64,000 nucleotides of DNA, taken from contig DAHVAR010000231.1 in assembly GCA_027314515.1 (NCBI GenBank), positions 1 through 64,000 on the forward strand, given 5' to 3'. The notes under the pieces were generated by a model, which was given only the letters and a program-made list of their open reading frames with translations, ran no database searches and was not told the origin of the DNA. Position 1 is the stretch's first letter; every line of letters starts with the position of its first letter. Shown one piece after another: positions 9,339 to 18,257 of this stretch. The DNA is from Actinomycetota bacterium. Its GTDB lineage: Bacteria > Actinomycetota > Actinomycetes > Streptosporangiales > Streptosporangiaceae. Made by a program: the position numbers and the translations under genes.

Positions 9339-9379
9339 GACGCGGGTCAGGGCGACGCGTTACTTGGGGTAACCATCAC
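9339..9379 (-). promoter_or_regulatory. Conserved upstream element shared with paralog A (copy B)
   Basis: GACGCGGGTCAGGGCGACGCGTTACTTGGGGTAACCATCAC. Confidence 0.65.
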
Positions 9380-9578
9380 ACGTACACGCCTGGGTGTGCT
9401 TGTTGTGACACAAGTGAAGTACGAGAAACGGCCAGCCGGGCCGGAAACGCCCAAACCAGGTTCTATGATCTGCGTCACATAGCGGCCAGGCCGACTGCTC
9501 CGGTACCTGACCGCAGTTTGAAGAGCACCCGCATGGGGATGCCCCTGCCATCGCCGGCTCAGCTCAGGGGGGATACCA

Positions 9579-9668
9579 GTGGGGAAACAAGCGCGCATCG
9601 GCCTGCTTCTGGCGGCGACCTGCTGCCTGCTGGCAGTGATGGTGGACTGGATCGTCGAGGATCTCTAA
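9579..9668 (+). CDS. Putative 29-aa membrane micropeptide
   Basis: GTG start after AGGGGGG; translation VGKQARIGLLLAATCCLLAVMVDWIVEDL, a single hydrophobic helix with basic N-terminus; not in the ORF track because of size. Confidence 0.4.
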   Translation: MGKQARIGLLLAATCCLLAVMVDWIVEDL

Positions 9669-9756
9669 GCGCCTAGCGCAAGCTGGCGCAGATACGGATA
9701 ATCGTCATGGCGCACTGCGGCCACCCGTGCGTATCCGGCGGGTGGCCGGGTAGGCT

Positions 9757-10404
9757 TTGCCGATGGCCGACCACCATCTGGAGATGCCGCGGCCAGCCCA
9801 GTTGCTTCGCACCACGGGCTGGAGCCTGACCGAGTCCGTCGGCTTGCCCGTCCTGGCCCTGGCCCTTGGCGCCTGGTTGTGGGGTCGCGACGCCGGGCTG
9901 CTGGCCGGCCTGGCGGTTGTCTGGATCACGGCGGTTATCCGCAAGATCCACAGCGGTTCGGTGCCGAGCCTGGTGATAATCTCGGCGATCCTGCTCACCA
10001 TCCAGACCGCGGTGGCGGTCGGCACCGGCCAGCTATGGATCTTCCTGCTGCATTTCCCGGCCGGTAATCTCTGCCTGGCCATCCTGTTCGCCCGGACGGC
10101 AAGTGGCCCTAACCCTCTCATCGCCCGGCTAGCCGCCGAGGTAGTGGCCCTCAGGCAGCCGACCACCCCTAGCCCCGGGCTGCACCGTTTCTTCCAGCGC
10201 GCGACGTGGCTATGGGCAGCCATCTTCCTGCTGCTCGCGCTCTGCCTCGCCGTCTTGCTCGCCACCCAGCCGACCGCGAGCTTCCTGCTGTTCTCCACCA
10301 TCGCCACGGTCGGGCTCATCGCGGCGGGTGCCGGGGCGTCGGCGCTGTGGCTGCGGGTCGTGCTGCGCAGGCACGGCCTGGGCTTCCGGTTCGTCCCCGC
10401 CTGA
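9757..10404 (+). CDS. Integral membrane protein (VC0807/DUF3159-like)
   Basis: Multiple hydrophobic helices; RKIHSGSVPSLVIISAILLTIQTAVAVGTG. Confidence 0.65.
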   Translation: MPMADHHLEMPRPAQLLRTTGWSLTESVGLPVLALALGAWLWGRDAGLLAGLAVVWITAVIRKIHSGSVPSLVIISAILLTIQTAVAVGTGQLWIFLLHFPAGNLCLAILFARTASGPNPLIARLAAEVVALRQPTTPSPGLHRFFQRATWLWAAIFLLLALCLAVLLATQPTASFLLFSTIATVGLIAAGAGASALWLRVVLRRHGLGFRFVPA

Positions 10405-10688
10405 GCCCTGCGGCAGCCGCCTGCGCCCGGCTGAGAACAGCCCGAGCGCAGGGGCCGGGGCCAACGAGACGGGCCAGGCAGGAGTCACCTGACCGCGCGG
10501 GGGCATATCTGAGGCAGGTCGCTCGCGCCGCCGGCCACGGCAGGCTTAACCGGCCGGTGCGCGTGCTTACGGCGACTGCCTTGATTGCGGAGCAGCAGCC
10601 CGCGATCTGAGAGCTCCGCTCCGCCCGTCCTCACGAGGGTCCGCGCCTGCACTCCGGCAGAACCCGACGACGCGAGCGGTTCCGGGAG

Positions 10689-11909
10689 GTGACGCGGTTG
10701 CCGGAGGCAGTGGTGCTATCCGGTTCGCTTGGTCTCGGACACGAGATGATGACGCGAAGCTGCACCAGCCTGCTAGAGCGGTCTGGATGGCACACTCGCA
10801 GCCTTGACAGCATGGCGCTGCTCGGTCCGCGAGCCGGCCTGGTCGCCGAGCGGCTGTTCGGGGGGCTTGTCTCAGTTCCGGGTATCTACGACGGGCTGCA
10901 CTTCGCGCACCTTCGCACCGGCAGCACCCTGGCCGGCCTGATGGCCGGGCAAGCGGTCGCCAGGCTTGCTCCAGCGCTGGCAGCGGACCTGGACCGGCGG
11001 CCCGCCGACCTCATCCTCAGCGTATTCGCGACCGGAGCGGCAGCCGCGGCGAAACTCAAGCCCGGCGCACCGCACCGGCGGACCGTAGTGCTGTGCACCG
11101 ACGTGACGCTGCACCGGATCTGGGTCTGCGAAGGCACCGACCTGTTCCTGGTCACCTCGCCCGCAGCAGCGGCGTCGGTCCGCCGGTTTCTGCCCCGCGC
11201 GGTGGTATCGGTCGTGCCGCCGCCTGTCCGTCCCGCCTTCTACGCCGCCCCCGCGCAGCGCGAAGCCAGGCAGGCATTCGGGATTCCGCTCGGCGAGCCG
11301 TGCCTGCTGGTGATCGACAGCGGCTGGGGATTCGGCCCGCTCGTCCAGAGCGTGGCCGCGCTGGCACAGGCTGGCGTGCACGTGCTGGCCGTCGCCGGCC
11401 GCCGGCGTGCGATCGAGCGGCGACTGCGGGCACTGGCCCGCACGGTGCCGCGGGTAAGGCCGTTCGGATTCACCGACCGGGTGCCCGAGCTGATGGCGGC
11501 CGCGGACGTCGTGCTGACCCTGCCGGGCGCGACGACCTGCAGTGAGGCTCGCGTCGTCGGACGGCGCCTGCTGCTGCTGGATGTCATGCCGGGGCACGGA
11601 CGGGACAACCTGCAGCACGAACTGGAAATGGGGGCCGCCGACGTCTGCGGTCCGGCTGCTGCCGGGGTCACCGCGAGCGCGCTGGCGGTGCTGGATAAGA
11701 CGGCCGGGCTGCCGCCGCCATCCGGCTTGGCGCCGCCCTGGGAGCCCGCGTACCTGGCCGCCTTCCGCCAGATCGGCCTCGACCTGCCGGAAACGCCGGC
11801 CGCGGGCCGAGATCCGGGCAGCAGGGTCCCGGTTGGCGCGCGCTCTGCCGGGCAGTACGGAGGGCACGACCCGGAAGGCTCGCCCGGTCCTTACCACCCC
11901 GGCGGATGA
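10689..11909 (+). CDS. Glycosyltransferase, MGDG-synthase/MurG (GT28) type
   Basis: VVLSGSLGLGHEMMTRSCTSLLERSGW...; C-terminal LTLPGATTCSEARVVGRRLLLLDVMPGHGRDNLQHELEMGAAD; RBS GGGAGG. Confidence 0.8.
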   Translation: MTRLPEAVVLSGSLGLGHEMMTRSCTSLLERSGWHTRSLDSMALLGPRAGLVAERLFGGLVSVPGIYDGLHFAHLRTGSTLAGLMAGQAVARLAPALAADLDRRPADLILSVFATGAAAAAKLKPGAPHRRTVVLCTDVTLHRIWVCEGTDLFLVTSPAAAASVRRFLPRAVVSVVPPPVRPAFYAAPAQREARQAFGIPLGEPCLLVIDSGWGFGPLVQSVAALAQAGVHVLAVAGRRRAIERRLRALARTVPRVRPFGFTDRVPELMAAADVVLTLPGATTCSEARVVGRRLLLLDVMPGHGRDNLQHELEMGAADVCGPAAAGVTASALAVLDKTAGLPPPSGLAPPWEPAYLAAFRQIGLDLPETPAAGRDPGSRVPVGARSAGQYGGHDPEGSPGPYHPGG

Positions 11910-11926
11910 CAGGAGGCACGTCCGGT

Positions 11927-13540
11927 ATGCGCACTCTCTTCCTGAATCCTCCGTCCTACGAGGGCTTCGACGGCGGTGCTGGCGCTCGCTACCAGGCGAA
12001 GCGCGAGATTCGCTCCTTCTGGTACCCGACCTGGCTGGCCCAGCCGGCCGCGATCGTGCCGGACAGCCGGCTGGTCGACGCTCCCCCGGCCGGCCTCGCC
12101 CTCGCCGACGTCGCTCCGCTGGGCCGCCAGCACGACCTCGCTGTCCTGCACACCAGCTCGCCCACCTTCGCCGGTGACGTCAAGGTGGCCGAAGCCCTCA
12201 AGGCGGCCAACCCGTCGCTGCTGGTCGGGTTTGTCGGGCCCAAGGTCGCCGTCGAACCAGAGGCATCGTTGCGGGCATCGCCGGTCATCGACTTCGTGGC
12301 CAGGGAAGAGTTTGACTTCACGATCGGCGAGGTAGCGCGGGAGCGTCCGCTGGCCTGCATCGATGGCATCAGCTACCGCGCGAAGAGCGGCCAGGTAGTG
12401 CACAACGCCGCCCGCCCGATGCTGACCGACATGGACAGCCTGCCATTCGTGGTGCCGGTGTATAAGCGGGACCTGCGCGTAGAGGACTACTTCATCGGCT
12501 ACCTGCGCCACCCCTACCTGTCCATGTACACCGGCCGGGGATGCCGGTCCAGATGCACGTTCTGCCTCTGGCCGCAGACCGTCGGCGGTCACCATTACCG
12601 GACCCGGAGCGTCGCCAGCGTGCTCGCCGAGGCTGAGCTCGCGTTTCAGGTGTTTCCGCAGCTCAAGGAGCTGTTCTTCGACGACGACACGTTCACCGAC
12701 GACCGCCCGCGCGCGGAGGCCACCGCCCGCGGCCTGGCCCGCCTGGGCATCACCTGGTCGTGCAACGCCAAGGCCAACGTGCCCAGGCAGACCCTTCAGG
12801 TGCTGGCAGACAGCGGTCTGCGCCTGCTGCTGGTCGGCTACGAGTCCGGCAACCAGCAGGTGCTGAACAACGTGAAGAAGGGCCTGCGGGTCGACCGAGC
12901 GCGGCAGTTCGCCAGCGATTGCCGCGAGCTGGGCATCACCGTGCACGGCACCTTCATCCTCGGCCTGCCCGGCGAGACGCAGGAGACTATTCAGGAGACA
13001 ATCCGCTTCGCCCGCGAAGTCAATCCGCACACGATCCAGGTGTCGGTCGCCGCCCCCTACCCCGGCACCGAGTTGTACCGGCGCGCGATGGAGAACGGCT
13101 GGCTGCCGCAGGACGATGGCGGCGCGCTGGTCAGCGAGGCGGGCACTCAGCTGGCGGCACTTTCATACCCGCATCTCGGGCGTACCGAGATCCTCAACTC
13201 GGTCGACGATTTCTACAAGCGCTTCTATTTCCGCGCCGGGAAGCTCGCCGAGATGTCGGCCGAGATGCTCCGTCAGCCCAGCACCGCTGGCCGCAGGCTC
13301 CGGGAGGGCGCAGAGTTCGTTCGCTTCCTGGGCCGGCGCGACCGCGCGCCCGCACCGCAGTTACCGGCAGCCGACGTGGTGGCCGCCGCTCCGGCCGGAG
13401 GCGGCCAGCAGAAGGGGAGCGTAGTTAATGCGCGTACTGCTCGTGCACCCAAGCGCGCTGATGTACTCCGAGATCTTCCTGCGGCTCGAGCCGCTTGGCC
13501 TGGAGCGGGTGGCGTCGGCGCTGCTGGCCGACGGCCATGA
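11927..13540 (+). CDS. hpnJ: B12-binding radical SAM protein, HpnJ-like (hopanoid biosynthesis)
   Basis: MRTLFLNPPSYEGFDGGAGARYQAKREIRSFWYPTWLAQPAAIVPDSRLVDAPP resembles the HpnJ N-terminus; CRSRCTFCLWPQ radical SAM CxxxCxxC. Confidence 0.75.
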   Translation: MRTLFLNPPSYEGFDGGAGARYQAKREIRSFWYPTWLAQPAAIVPDSRLVDAPPAGLALADVAPLGRQHDLAVLHTSSPTFAGDVKVAEALKAANPSLLVGFVGPKVAVEPEASLRASPVIDFVAREEFDFTIGEVARERPLACIDGISYRAKSGQVVHNAARPMLTDMDSLPFVVPVYKRDLRVEDYFIGYLRHPYLSMYTGRGCRSRCTFCLWPQTVGGHHYRTRSVASVLAEAELAFQVFPQLKELFFDDDTFTDDRPRAEATARGLARLGITWSCNAKANVPRQTLQVLADSGLRLLLVGYESGNQQVLNNVKKGLRVDRARQFASDCRELGITVHGTFILGLPGETQETIQETIRFAREVNPHTIQVSVAAPYPGTELYRRAMENGWLPQDDGGALVSEAGTQLAALSYPHLGRTEILNSVDDFYKRFYFRAGKLAEMSAEMLRQPSTAGRRLREGAEFVRFLGRRDRAPAPQLPAADVVAAAPAGGGQQKGSVVNARTARAPKRADVLRDLPAARAAWPGAGGVGAAGRRP

Positions 13541-14909
13541 GGTCCGGCTGGTCGACTTGCAGGTCTACCGCCAGGCAGAACTGCGGCGACAGGTCGCCGA
13601 GTTCCGGCCTGACGCCGTCGGCGTCAGCCTGAACTACCTGGCCAATGTGCCCGAGGTCGTAGACCTGGCAAAGTGGATCAAATTTGCCCTGCCGGACTGC
13701 TTCGTCTTCGCCGGCGGGCACAGCGTGTCGTTCGTGGCCGAGCAAGTACTCGGCCACGCGGGCGGTGCCATCGACGTCGTGCTGAAGGGGGAAGGCGAGA
13801 CGGGCGCACCGGCTCTTCTCGCCGCACTGCCGGACCGGGCGCTGACGGAGGTACCGGGCGCCGTCACCGCGGACGGACCCGGTCGGCCGCCGAAGATGCT
13901 GCACAGCCTTGACGAGCAACTGCCGGCTCGGCATCTCGGCGGTCGGCGCCGCAAGTACTTCATCGGCGTGATGGACCCGGCTGCGTCGATCGAGTTCACC
14001 CGCGGGTGCCCCTGGGACTGCTCGTTCTGCAGCGCATGGACCTTCTACGGGCGCAGTTACCGCCGCCTGTCGCCGGAGGCCGCGGTCGAGGACCTCAGCC
14101 GCATTCAGGAGCCAGGCGTCTTCATCGTCGATGACGTCGCGTTCATCAAGGCAGAGCAGGGCGACGAAATCGCGCGGCAGCTCGAGCGCCGCCGGATTCG
14201 CAAGCAGTACTACCTGGAAACCCGATGCGACGTGCTGCTCCGCAACGAGGAAGTATTCCGCCGCTGGAAGCGCCTCGGGCTGAACTACATGTTCCTCGGC
14301 CTCGAGGCGCTCGACGAGGAGGGCCTCACCGCCTTCCGCAAGCGGACCACACCACAGGTGAACAACAAGGCGCTTGAGGTCGCGCGGTCCATCGGGCTGT
14401 CGGTCGCCATCAACATCATCGCCGATCCGGACTGGGACCAGGCACACTTCGCCTACGTGCGGGAATGGGCCATGAGCGTGCCGGAAATCGTCAACATCAC
14501 GGTCCAGACGCCGTATCCGGGCACCGAGACGTGGCTGACCGAGTCGCGGCGGCTGACCACTCTCGACTACCGCCTGTTCGACGTGCAGCATGCCGTGCTC
14601 CCGACCCGGCTGCCGCTGCACCGCTTCTACACCGAGCTGGTCACGACCCAGGCTGTGCTGGCGCGCAAGCACCTCGGGGCAGCGGCACTCGCCAAGACCG
14701 CTGGCATCGTCGCGCGCCAGCTAGTCCGCGGGCAGGCCAACTTCGCCAGGATGATCTGGAAGTTCGACAAGGTCTACAACGCCGACCGGCAGTATTCCGA
14801 GCACCTGGCGCCGGTCGAATACCAGCTGCCGCCGCCAGCGGAGCATCCGGTGTCGATGCCCGGCCGGACGCAGCTGTATGTCCACCTTCCGCTGTCACGG
14901 AGGTCATGA
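13428..14909 (+). CDS. hpnR: B12-binding radical SAM protein, HpnR-like (hopanoid C-3 methylase family)
   Basis: MRVLLVHPSALMYSEIFLRLEPLGLERVASAL, SLNYLANVPEVVDLAK, ASIEFTRGCPWDCSFCSAWTFYGRSYR, PYPGTETWLTESRRLTTLDYRLFDVQHAVLPTRLPL. Confidence 0.75.
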   Translation: MRVLLVHPSALMYSEIFLRLEPLGLERVASALLADGHEVRLVDLQVYRQAELRRQVAEFRPDAVGVSLNYLANVPEVVDLAKWIKFALPDCFVFAGGHSVSFVAEQVLGHAGGAIDVVLKGEGETGAPALLAALPDRALTEVPGAVTADGPGRPPKMLHSLDEQLPARHLGGRRRKYFIGVMDPAASIEFTRGCPWDCSFCSAWTFYGRSYRRLSPEAAVEDLSRIQEPGVFIVDDVAFIKAEQGDEIARQLERRRIRKQYYLETRCDVLLRNEEVFRRWKRLGLNYMFLGLEALDEEGLTAFRKRTTPQVNNKALEVARSIGLSVAINIIADPDWDQAHFAYVREWAMSVPEIVNITVQTPYPGTETWLTESRRLTTLDYRLFDVQHAVLPTRLPLHRFYTELVTTQAVLARKHLGAAALAKTAGIVARQLVRGQANFARMIWKFDKVYNADRQYSEHLAPVEYQLPPPAEHPVSMPGRTQLYVHLPLSRRS

Positions 14910-15670
14910 CCATGGGAGCTCGAGACCTGGCCGGACTTCGGGCGACTATTACCGGCGGCTCAAGCGGCATCGGTGCCGCCACCGCCCGGGCGTTCGCGGC
15001 CCGCGGCGCCAGGCTGGCGATCGCGGGCCGGAACATCACCGCGCTCAGGAAAGTCGCCGCGGCCACGAGCGCGGTGTGCTTGCCGGGCGACCTCGCCGAG
15101 CCGGGATGCCCCCGCCGGACCATCGACGCGGCCGTCGGTGCCCTTGGCGGACTCGACATCCTGATATCCAACGCCGGCATAGGCTGGGCCGGCCGGTTCG
15201 CCGACATGGCCGAGGCCGACATTGACTCGCTGCTCGACATCAACCTGCGGGCGGCGGCGCAGCTGGCCTGCGCGGCGATACCGCACCTGCAACGGGCAAG
15301 CGGCCGCCTGGTCTTCGTCGGGTCGGTCGCCGGGCTGGTCGGCGTGCCGGGCGAGGCCTGGTACTCGGCCACGAAGGCGGGCCTCGGCTGCCTGGCGGAC
15401 GCGCTGCGCGCCGAGCTCAAGCCGACCGGGGTCGGGGTGACCCTCGTCAGCCCCGGCGTCGTCGACACCCCTTACTTCGAGCGGCGCAACGAGCCGTACC
15501 AGCGACGGCACCCGAAGCTCATGAGCGCGCAGGCCGCCGCGGACGCCATCGCCGACGCGGTCTGCCACGGTCGCGACGACGTGGTCGTGCCGCCGTGGCT
15601 GACCTTCCCGGCGCGGGTCAAAGCCAGCTTCCCGCGCCTGTACCGGCTGCTGGCCGCCCGCCTCGCCTGA
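14906..15670 (+). CDS. SDR family oxidoreductase
   Basis: TITGGSSGIGAATARAFAARGARL, SNAGIGW, YSATKAGL; ATGA overlap with the upstream radical SAM gene. Confidence 0.9.
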   Translation: MTMGARDLAGLRATITGGSSGIGAATARAFAARGARLAIAGRNITALRKVAAATSAVCLPGDLAEPGCPRRTIDAAVGALGGLDILISNAGIGWAGRFADMAEADIDSLLDINLRAAAQLACAAIPHLQRASGRLVFVGSVAGLVGVPGEAWYSATKAGLGCLADALRAELKPTGVGVTLVSPGVVDTPYFERRNEPYQRRHPKLMSAQAAADAIADAVCHGRDDVVVPPWLTFPARVKASFPRLYRLLAARLA

Positions 15671-15783
15671 CCCGACGGCCAGCGCCAGCTGGCACGTTTC
15701 CGGGGCCTGTCAGCGGGGATGAGGGGTTGGCTAGCCGCCACGCCGGCCCGGACCGCCGTCCGGGTAGTCCAGGTAAGCGAGGT

Positions 15784-16341
15784 ATGCCGATGAGCGAAGA
15801 GGTCAGCGCTAAGCACGGCCGAGTGGAGGACGAGGCGATCAAGCGCCAGGACCGCAGCGACCTGCAGGCCCGCAGCGAGGAATGGCCTGACCCCGACTCG
15901 GCAGACGCGGACGCCGGCGCGGTCTGGGCCCCAGAGGGCAGGTTCACCGGCGCTCGGCCGCTGGATGGCTGGCAGGCTATCGAGTTGCGCAGCGACCTGG
16001 CCCGAAGGCTGAACCGGACCGCCTTCCCGGCCACGCGCTCGCACCTCCTCGCTGTCCTGGAGGCACAGCAGGCCGGACAGCGGCTGGTTGACCTGGTGTC
16101 CTCGCTACCCGACGGGGCGATGTTCGGCAACCTGGGCGAACTGCTTCGCGGACTCGGCCTCCCGGTCGAGGAACGCCAGGGCGGGTTAGCAGCTCAGGCC
16201 CGGACCCGACAGCATGACAAGCACGACGCCAGCGCGGGTAAGCTTCGTCGCTGGTTATGGACTGGAGCAACGAGGTCGAGAGTCGCGACCCGCAGTCGCT
16301 GGCCGGGCCCCGCCCCCGGAGTCGTTCTCGCGCAATCCTGA
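15784..16341 (+). CDS. DUF2795-like domain protein
   Basis: ARRLNRTAFPATRSHLLAVLEAQQAGQRLVDLVSSLPDGAMFGNLGELLRGLG resembles the DUF2795 pattern. Confidence 0.5.
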   Translation: MPMSEEVSAKHGRVEDEAIKRQDRSDLQARSEEWPDPDSADADAGAVWAPEGRFTGARPLDGWQAIELRSDLARRLNRTAFPATRSHLLAVLEAQQAGQRLVDLVSSLPDGAMFGNLGELLRGLGLPVEERQGGLAAQARTRQHDKHDASAGKLRRWLWTGATRSRVATRSRWPGPAPGVVLAQS

Positions 16342-17762
16342 GGCGTGTGCTTGACAGCCGGTGGCCGGCCCGCGTGCTGGCTGCCGTCGCCGTGATCCTG
16401 GCCGCGGTCCTGGCCGCGAGCGTGGCGCTGGAGGTCGCGCCCATGCAGACCGTCAGCGTCGCCGGCCAGGTCATCAAGGTAGGCGCCGCCCCGCGACTGG
16501 GGTTCTCCGGGCCGGGCGAGGTCGACCTGTTCGGCCAGGGGCTGCCGACCGCCATCTCTATCCCCGGTCCCGTCCAGCCCAAGCTGCAGCTCAGCCAGAT
16601 CACCCTGAATAGCGAGCTTGCCAACTTCGTCCAGGGGCGCGGCGAGAGCCACGCGGGCCTGGCGTTGCGGACGCAGCTGGTGGCTGGCTGGGAGCGCTAC
16701 TTCGCCTGGGAGACTGCGGCCGCAGCGGTGGCAGCGCTGATTCTGGCCGGCGCCGTCGCGGGCTGGCGCAGGATCCCGCTGAAGGCGACCGGGTTGCTGC
16801 TCGGCGCCGTCCTGATCGTCACCATGGCGCTGAACCTGGCCGCCGTCGCTGTCACTGCCAACGGCGCCCGCGCTGCGCTCCGCCACGTCAGCTCGCTTAC
16901 CCAGCTCGTTGGCACGCAGGACGTCAGCGTGCCGCGGTTCCGCCCGACTCGCCGCCGGCTGCGCGGGATCGAGGAAGTGGTCATGGGTGACTCGACCGCC
17001 GCAGGAGCCGGCCTTCCGGCGGTCGCTCACGCCTCGAGGGCCGACAGCGCCTGCGGTCGCAGCTCGCAGTCGTACGCCATCGAGCTGGCCAGCGTCAATG
17101 GCTGGAAGGCGCTCAATCTGGCGTGTGATAGCGCGACCATCGCACACGGCCTGCTCGGCCCTCAGCAGCAGGGCGCGCAACGGATTCCGCCGCAGATCGA
17201 CTCGCTACGTCAGGTGAAGGATCCGGCTGTTGTCATTGTCAGCATTGGTGCCGACGACCTCCAGTGGTCGGCCATCCTCGAATACTGCGCCGCCACGACG
17301 CAGTGCGACAGCCGCGCATCCAATGCCTACTTTCAGCAGAAGCTGGCTCAGTTCAGCACTGACTATCTCCAGCTGCTGATCCAGCTGGGCAGCCTTCCCG
17401 GCCACCCTCGGGTGATCATCAACCGCTACTACGACCCGTTCGGCAGCGACATCAGCTGTGTCACCCAGCGCGGCCTGACGCCGGCCAAGGTCAGCACGAT
17501 CCAGACCTGGCTGGTGGCGCTCAACCAGGTTCTGGCCAAGGGCGCGGCGCAGTTCGGATTCCCGTCGCCTCAGCCCAGCTTCGCTGGCCACACCCTGTGC
17601 TCGCCGCTGCCGTATGTCCAGGGCCTGGGCGACGCCGCGCCGTTCCATCCCACTGCGCTGGGTCAGCTCGCGATCGCCCTTGCCGATGAGGCCGCCCTGG
17701 CGAGCGTGCCAGACCAGCCTGCGCCGTCGGCAAGCCCGCCGTCCGGCCACCAGCAGGGATAG
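16257..17762 (+). CDS. Membrane-anchored SGNH/GDSL hydrolase
   Basis: N-terminal TM helices; EEVVMGDSTAAGAGLP (GDS block), VSIGADDLQW, C-terminal PFHPTALGQ (block V-like). Confidence 0.8.
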   Translation: MDWSNEVESRDPQSLAGPRPRSRSRAILRRVLDSRWPARVLAAVAVILAAVLAASVALEVAPMQTVSVAGQVIKVGAAPRLGFSGPGEVDLFGQGLPTAISIPGPVQPKLQLSQITLNSELANFVQGRGESHAGLALRTQLVAGWERYFAWETAAAAVAALILAGAVAGWRRIPLKATGLLLGAVLIVTMALNLAAVAVTANGARAALRHVSSLTQLVGTQDVSVPRFRPTRRRLRGIEEVVMGDSTAAGAGLPAVAHASRADSACGRSSQSYAIELASVNGWKALNLACDSATIAHGLLGPQQQGAQRIPPQIDSLRQVKDPAVVIVSIGADDLQWSAILEYCAATTQCDSRASNAYFQQKLAQFSTDYLQLLIQLGSLPGHPRVIINRYYDPFGSDISCVTQRGLTPAKVSTIQTWLVALNQVLAKGAAQFGFPSPQPSFAGHTLCSPLPYVQGLGDAAPFHPTALGQLAIALADEAALASVPDQPAPSASPPSGHQQG

Positions 17763-17836
17763 CCCGGCGGGTAAACAGCGACGGCCGCGCGCCTGCCCAG
17801 CCCGATCGATGCTGCCCCGATGCTAGCGTTCGGCGG

Positions 17837-18235
17837 ATGACTACCACGCTCAGCGAGCCGGTGCTCCGGCTCATCGACGGCAGGAACTACGGGGTCCTGG
17901 CCACGGTGAATCCCGACGGCAGCCCGCAGACTTCGGTGATCTGGGTCGGCCGCGACGACGACGGAGTGCTCTTCACGACCGTGACGGGGCGGGTGAAGCA
18001 CGTCAACATGACGCGCGATCCGCGCGTGAGCATAACCGTGATCGACTCGGCCGACCCGGAGAGCTACGCCGAACTGCGCGGGCGCGTCGTGTCGGTAACG
18101 CCGGACGCGGGCCGACAGGTGGACACGCGGCTGTCCTGGAAGTATGACGGCCGGGATCCGGAGCCGGACCGGCCGGGGGCGGTGCGCGTGGTCGTCCGGA
18201 TCGCGGTAGAGAAGGTAACCGGCCGCGCGCGCTGA
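17837..18235 (+). CDS. PPOX-class (F420-dependent-like) oxidoreductase
   Basis: GVLATVNPDGSPQTSVIWVGRDDDGVLFTTVTGRVKHVNMTRDPRVSI. Confidence 0.88.
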   Translation: MTTTLSEPVLRLIDGRNYGVLATVNPDGSPQTSVIWVGRDDDGVLFTTVTGRVKHVNMTRDPRVSITVIDSADPESYAELRGRVVSVTPDAGRQVDTRLSWKYDGRDPEPDRPGAVRVVVRIAVEKVTGRAR

Positions 18236-18257
18236 CTAGTGCTCGGCGCGCCCCTCG

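Noticed and set aside
13425-14672. 415-aa minus-strand ORF opposite the HpnR-like gene
   Set aside because: Antisense shadow; the sense strand has CxxxCxxC and B12-domain motifs.
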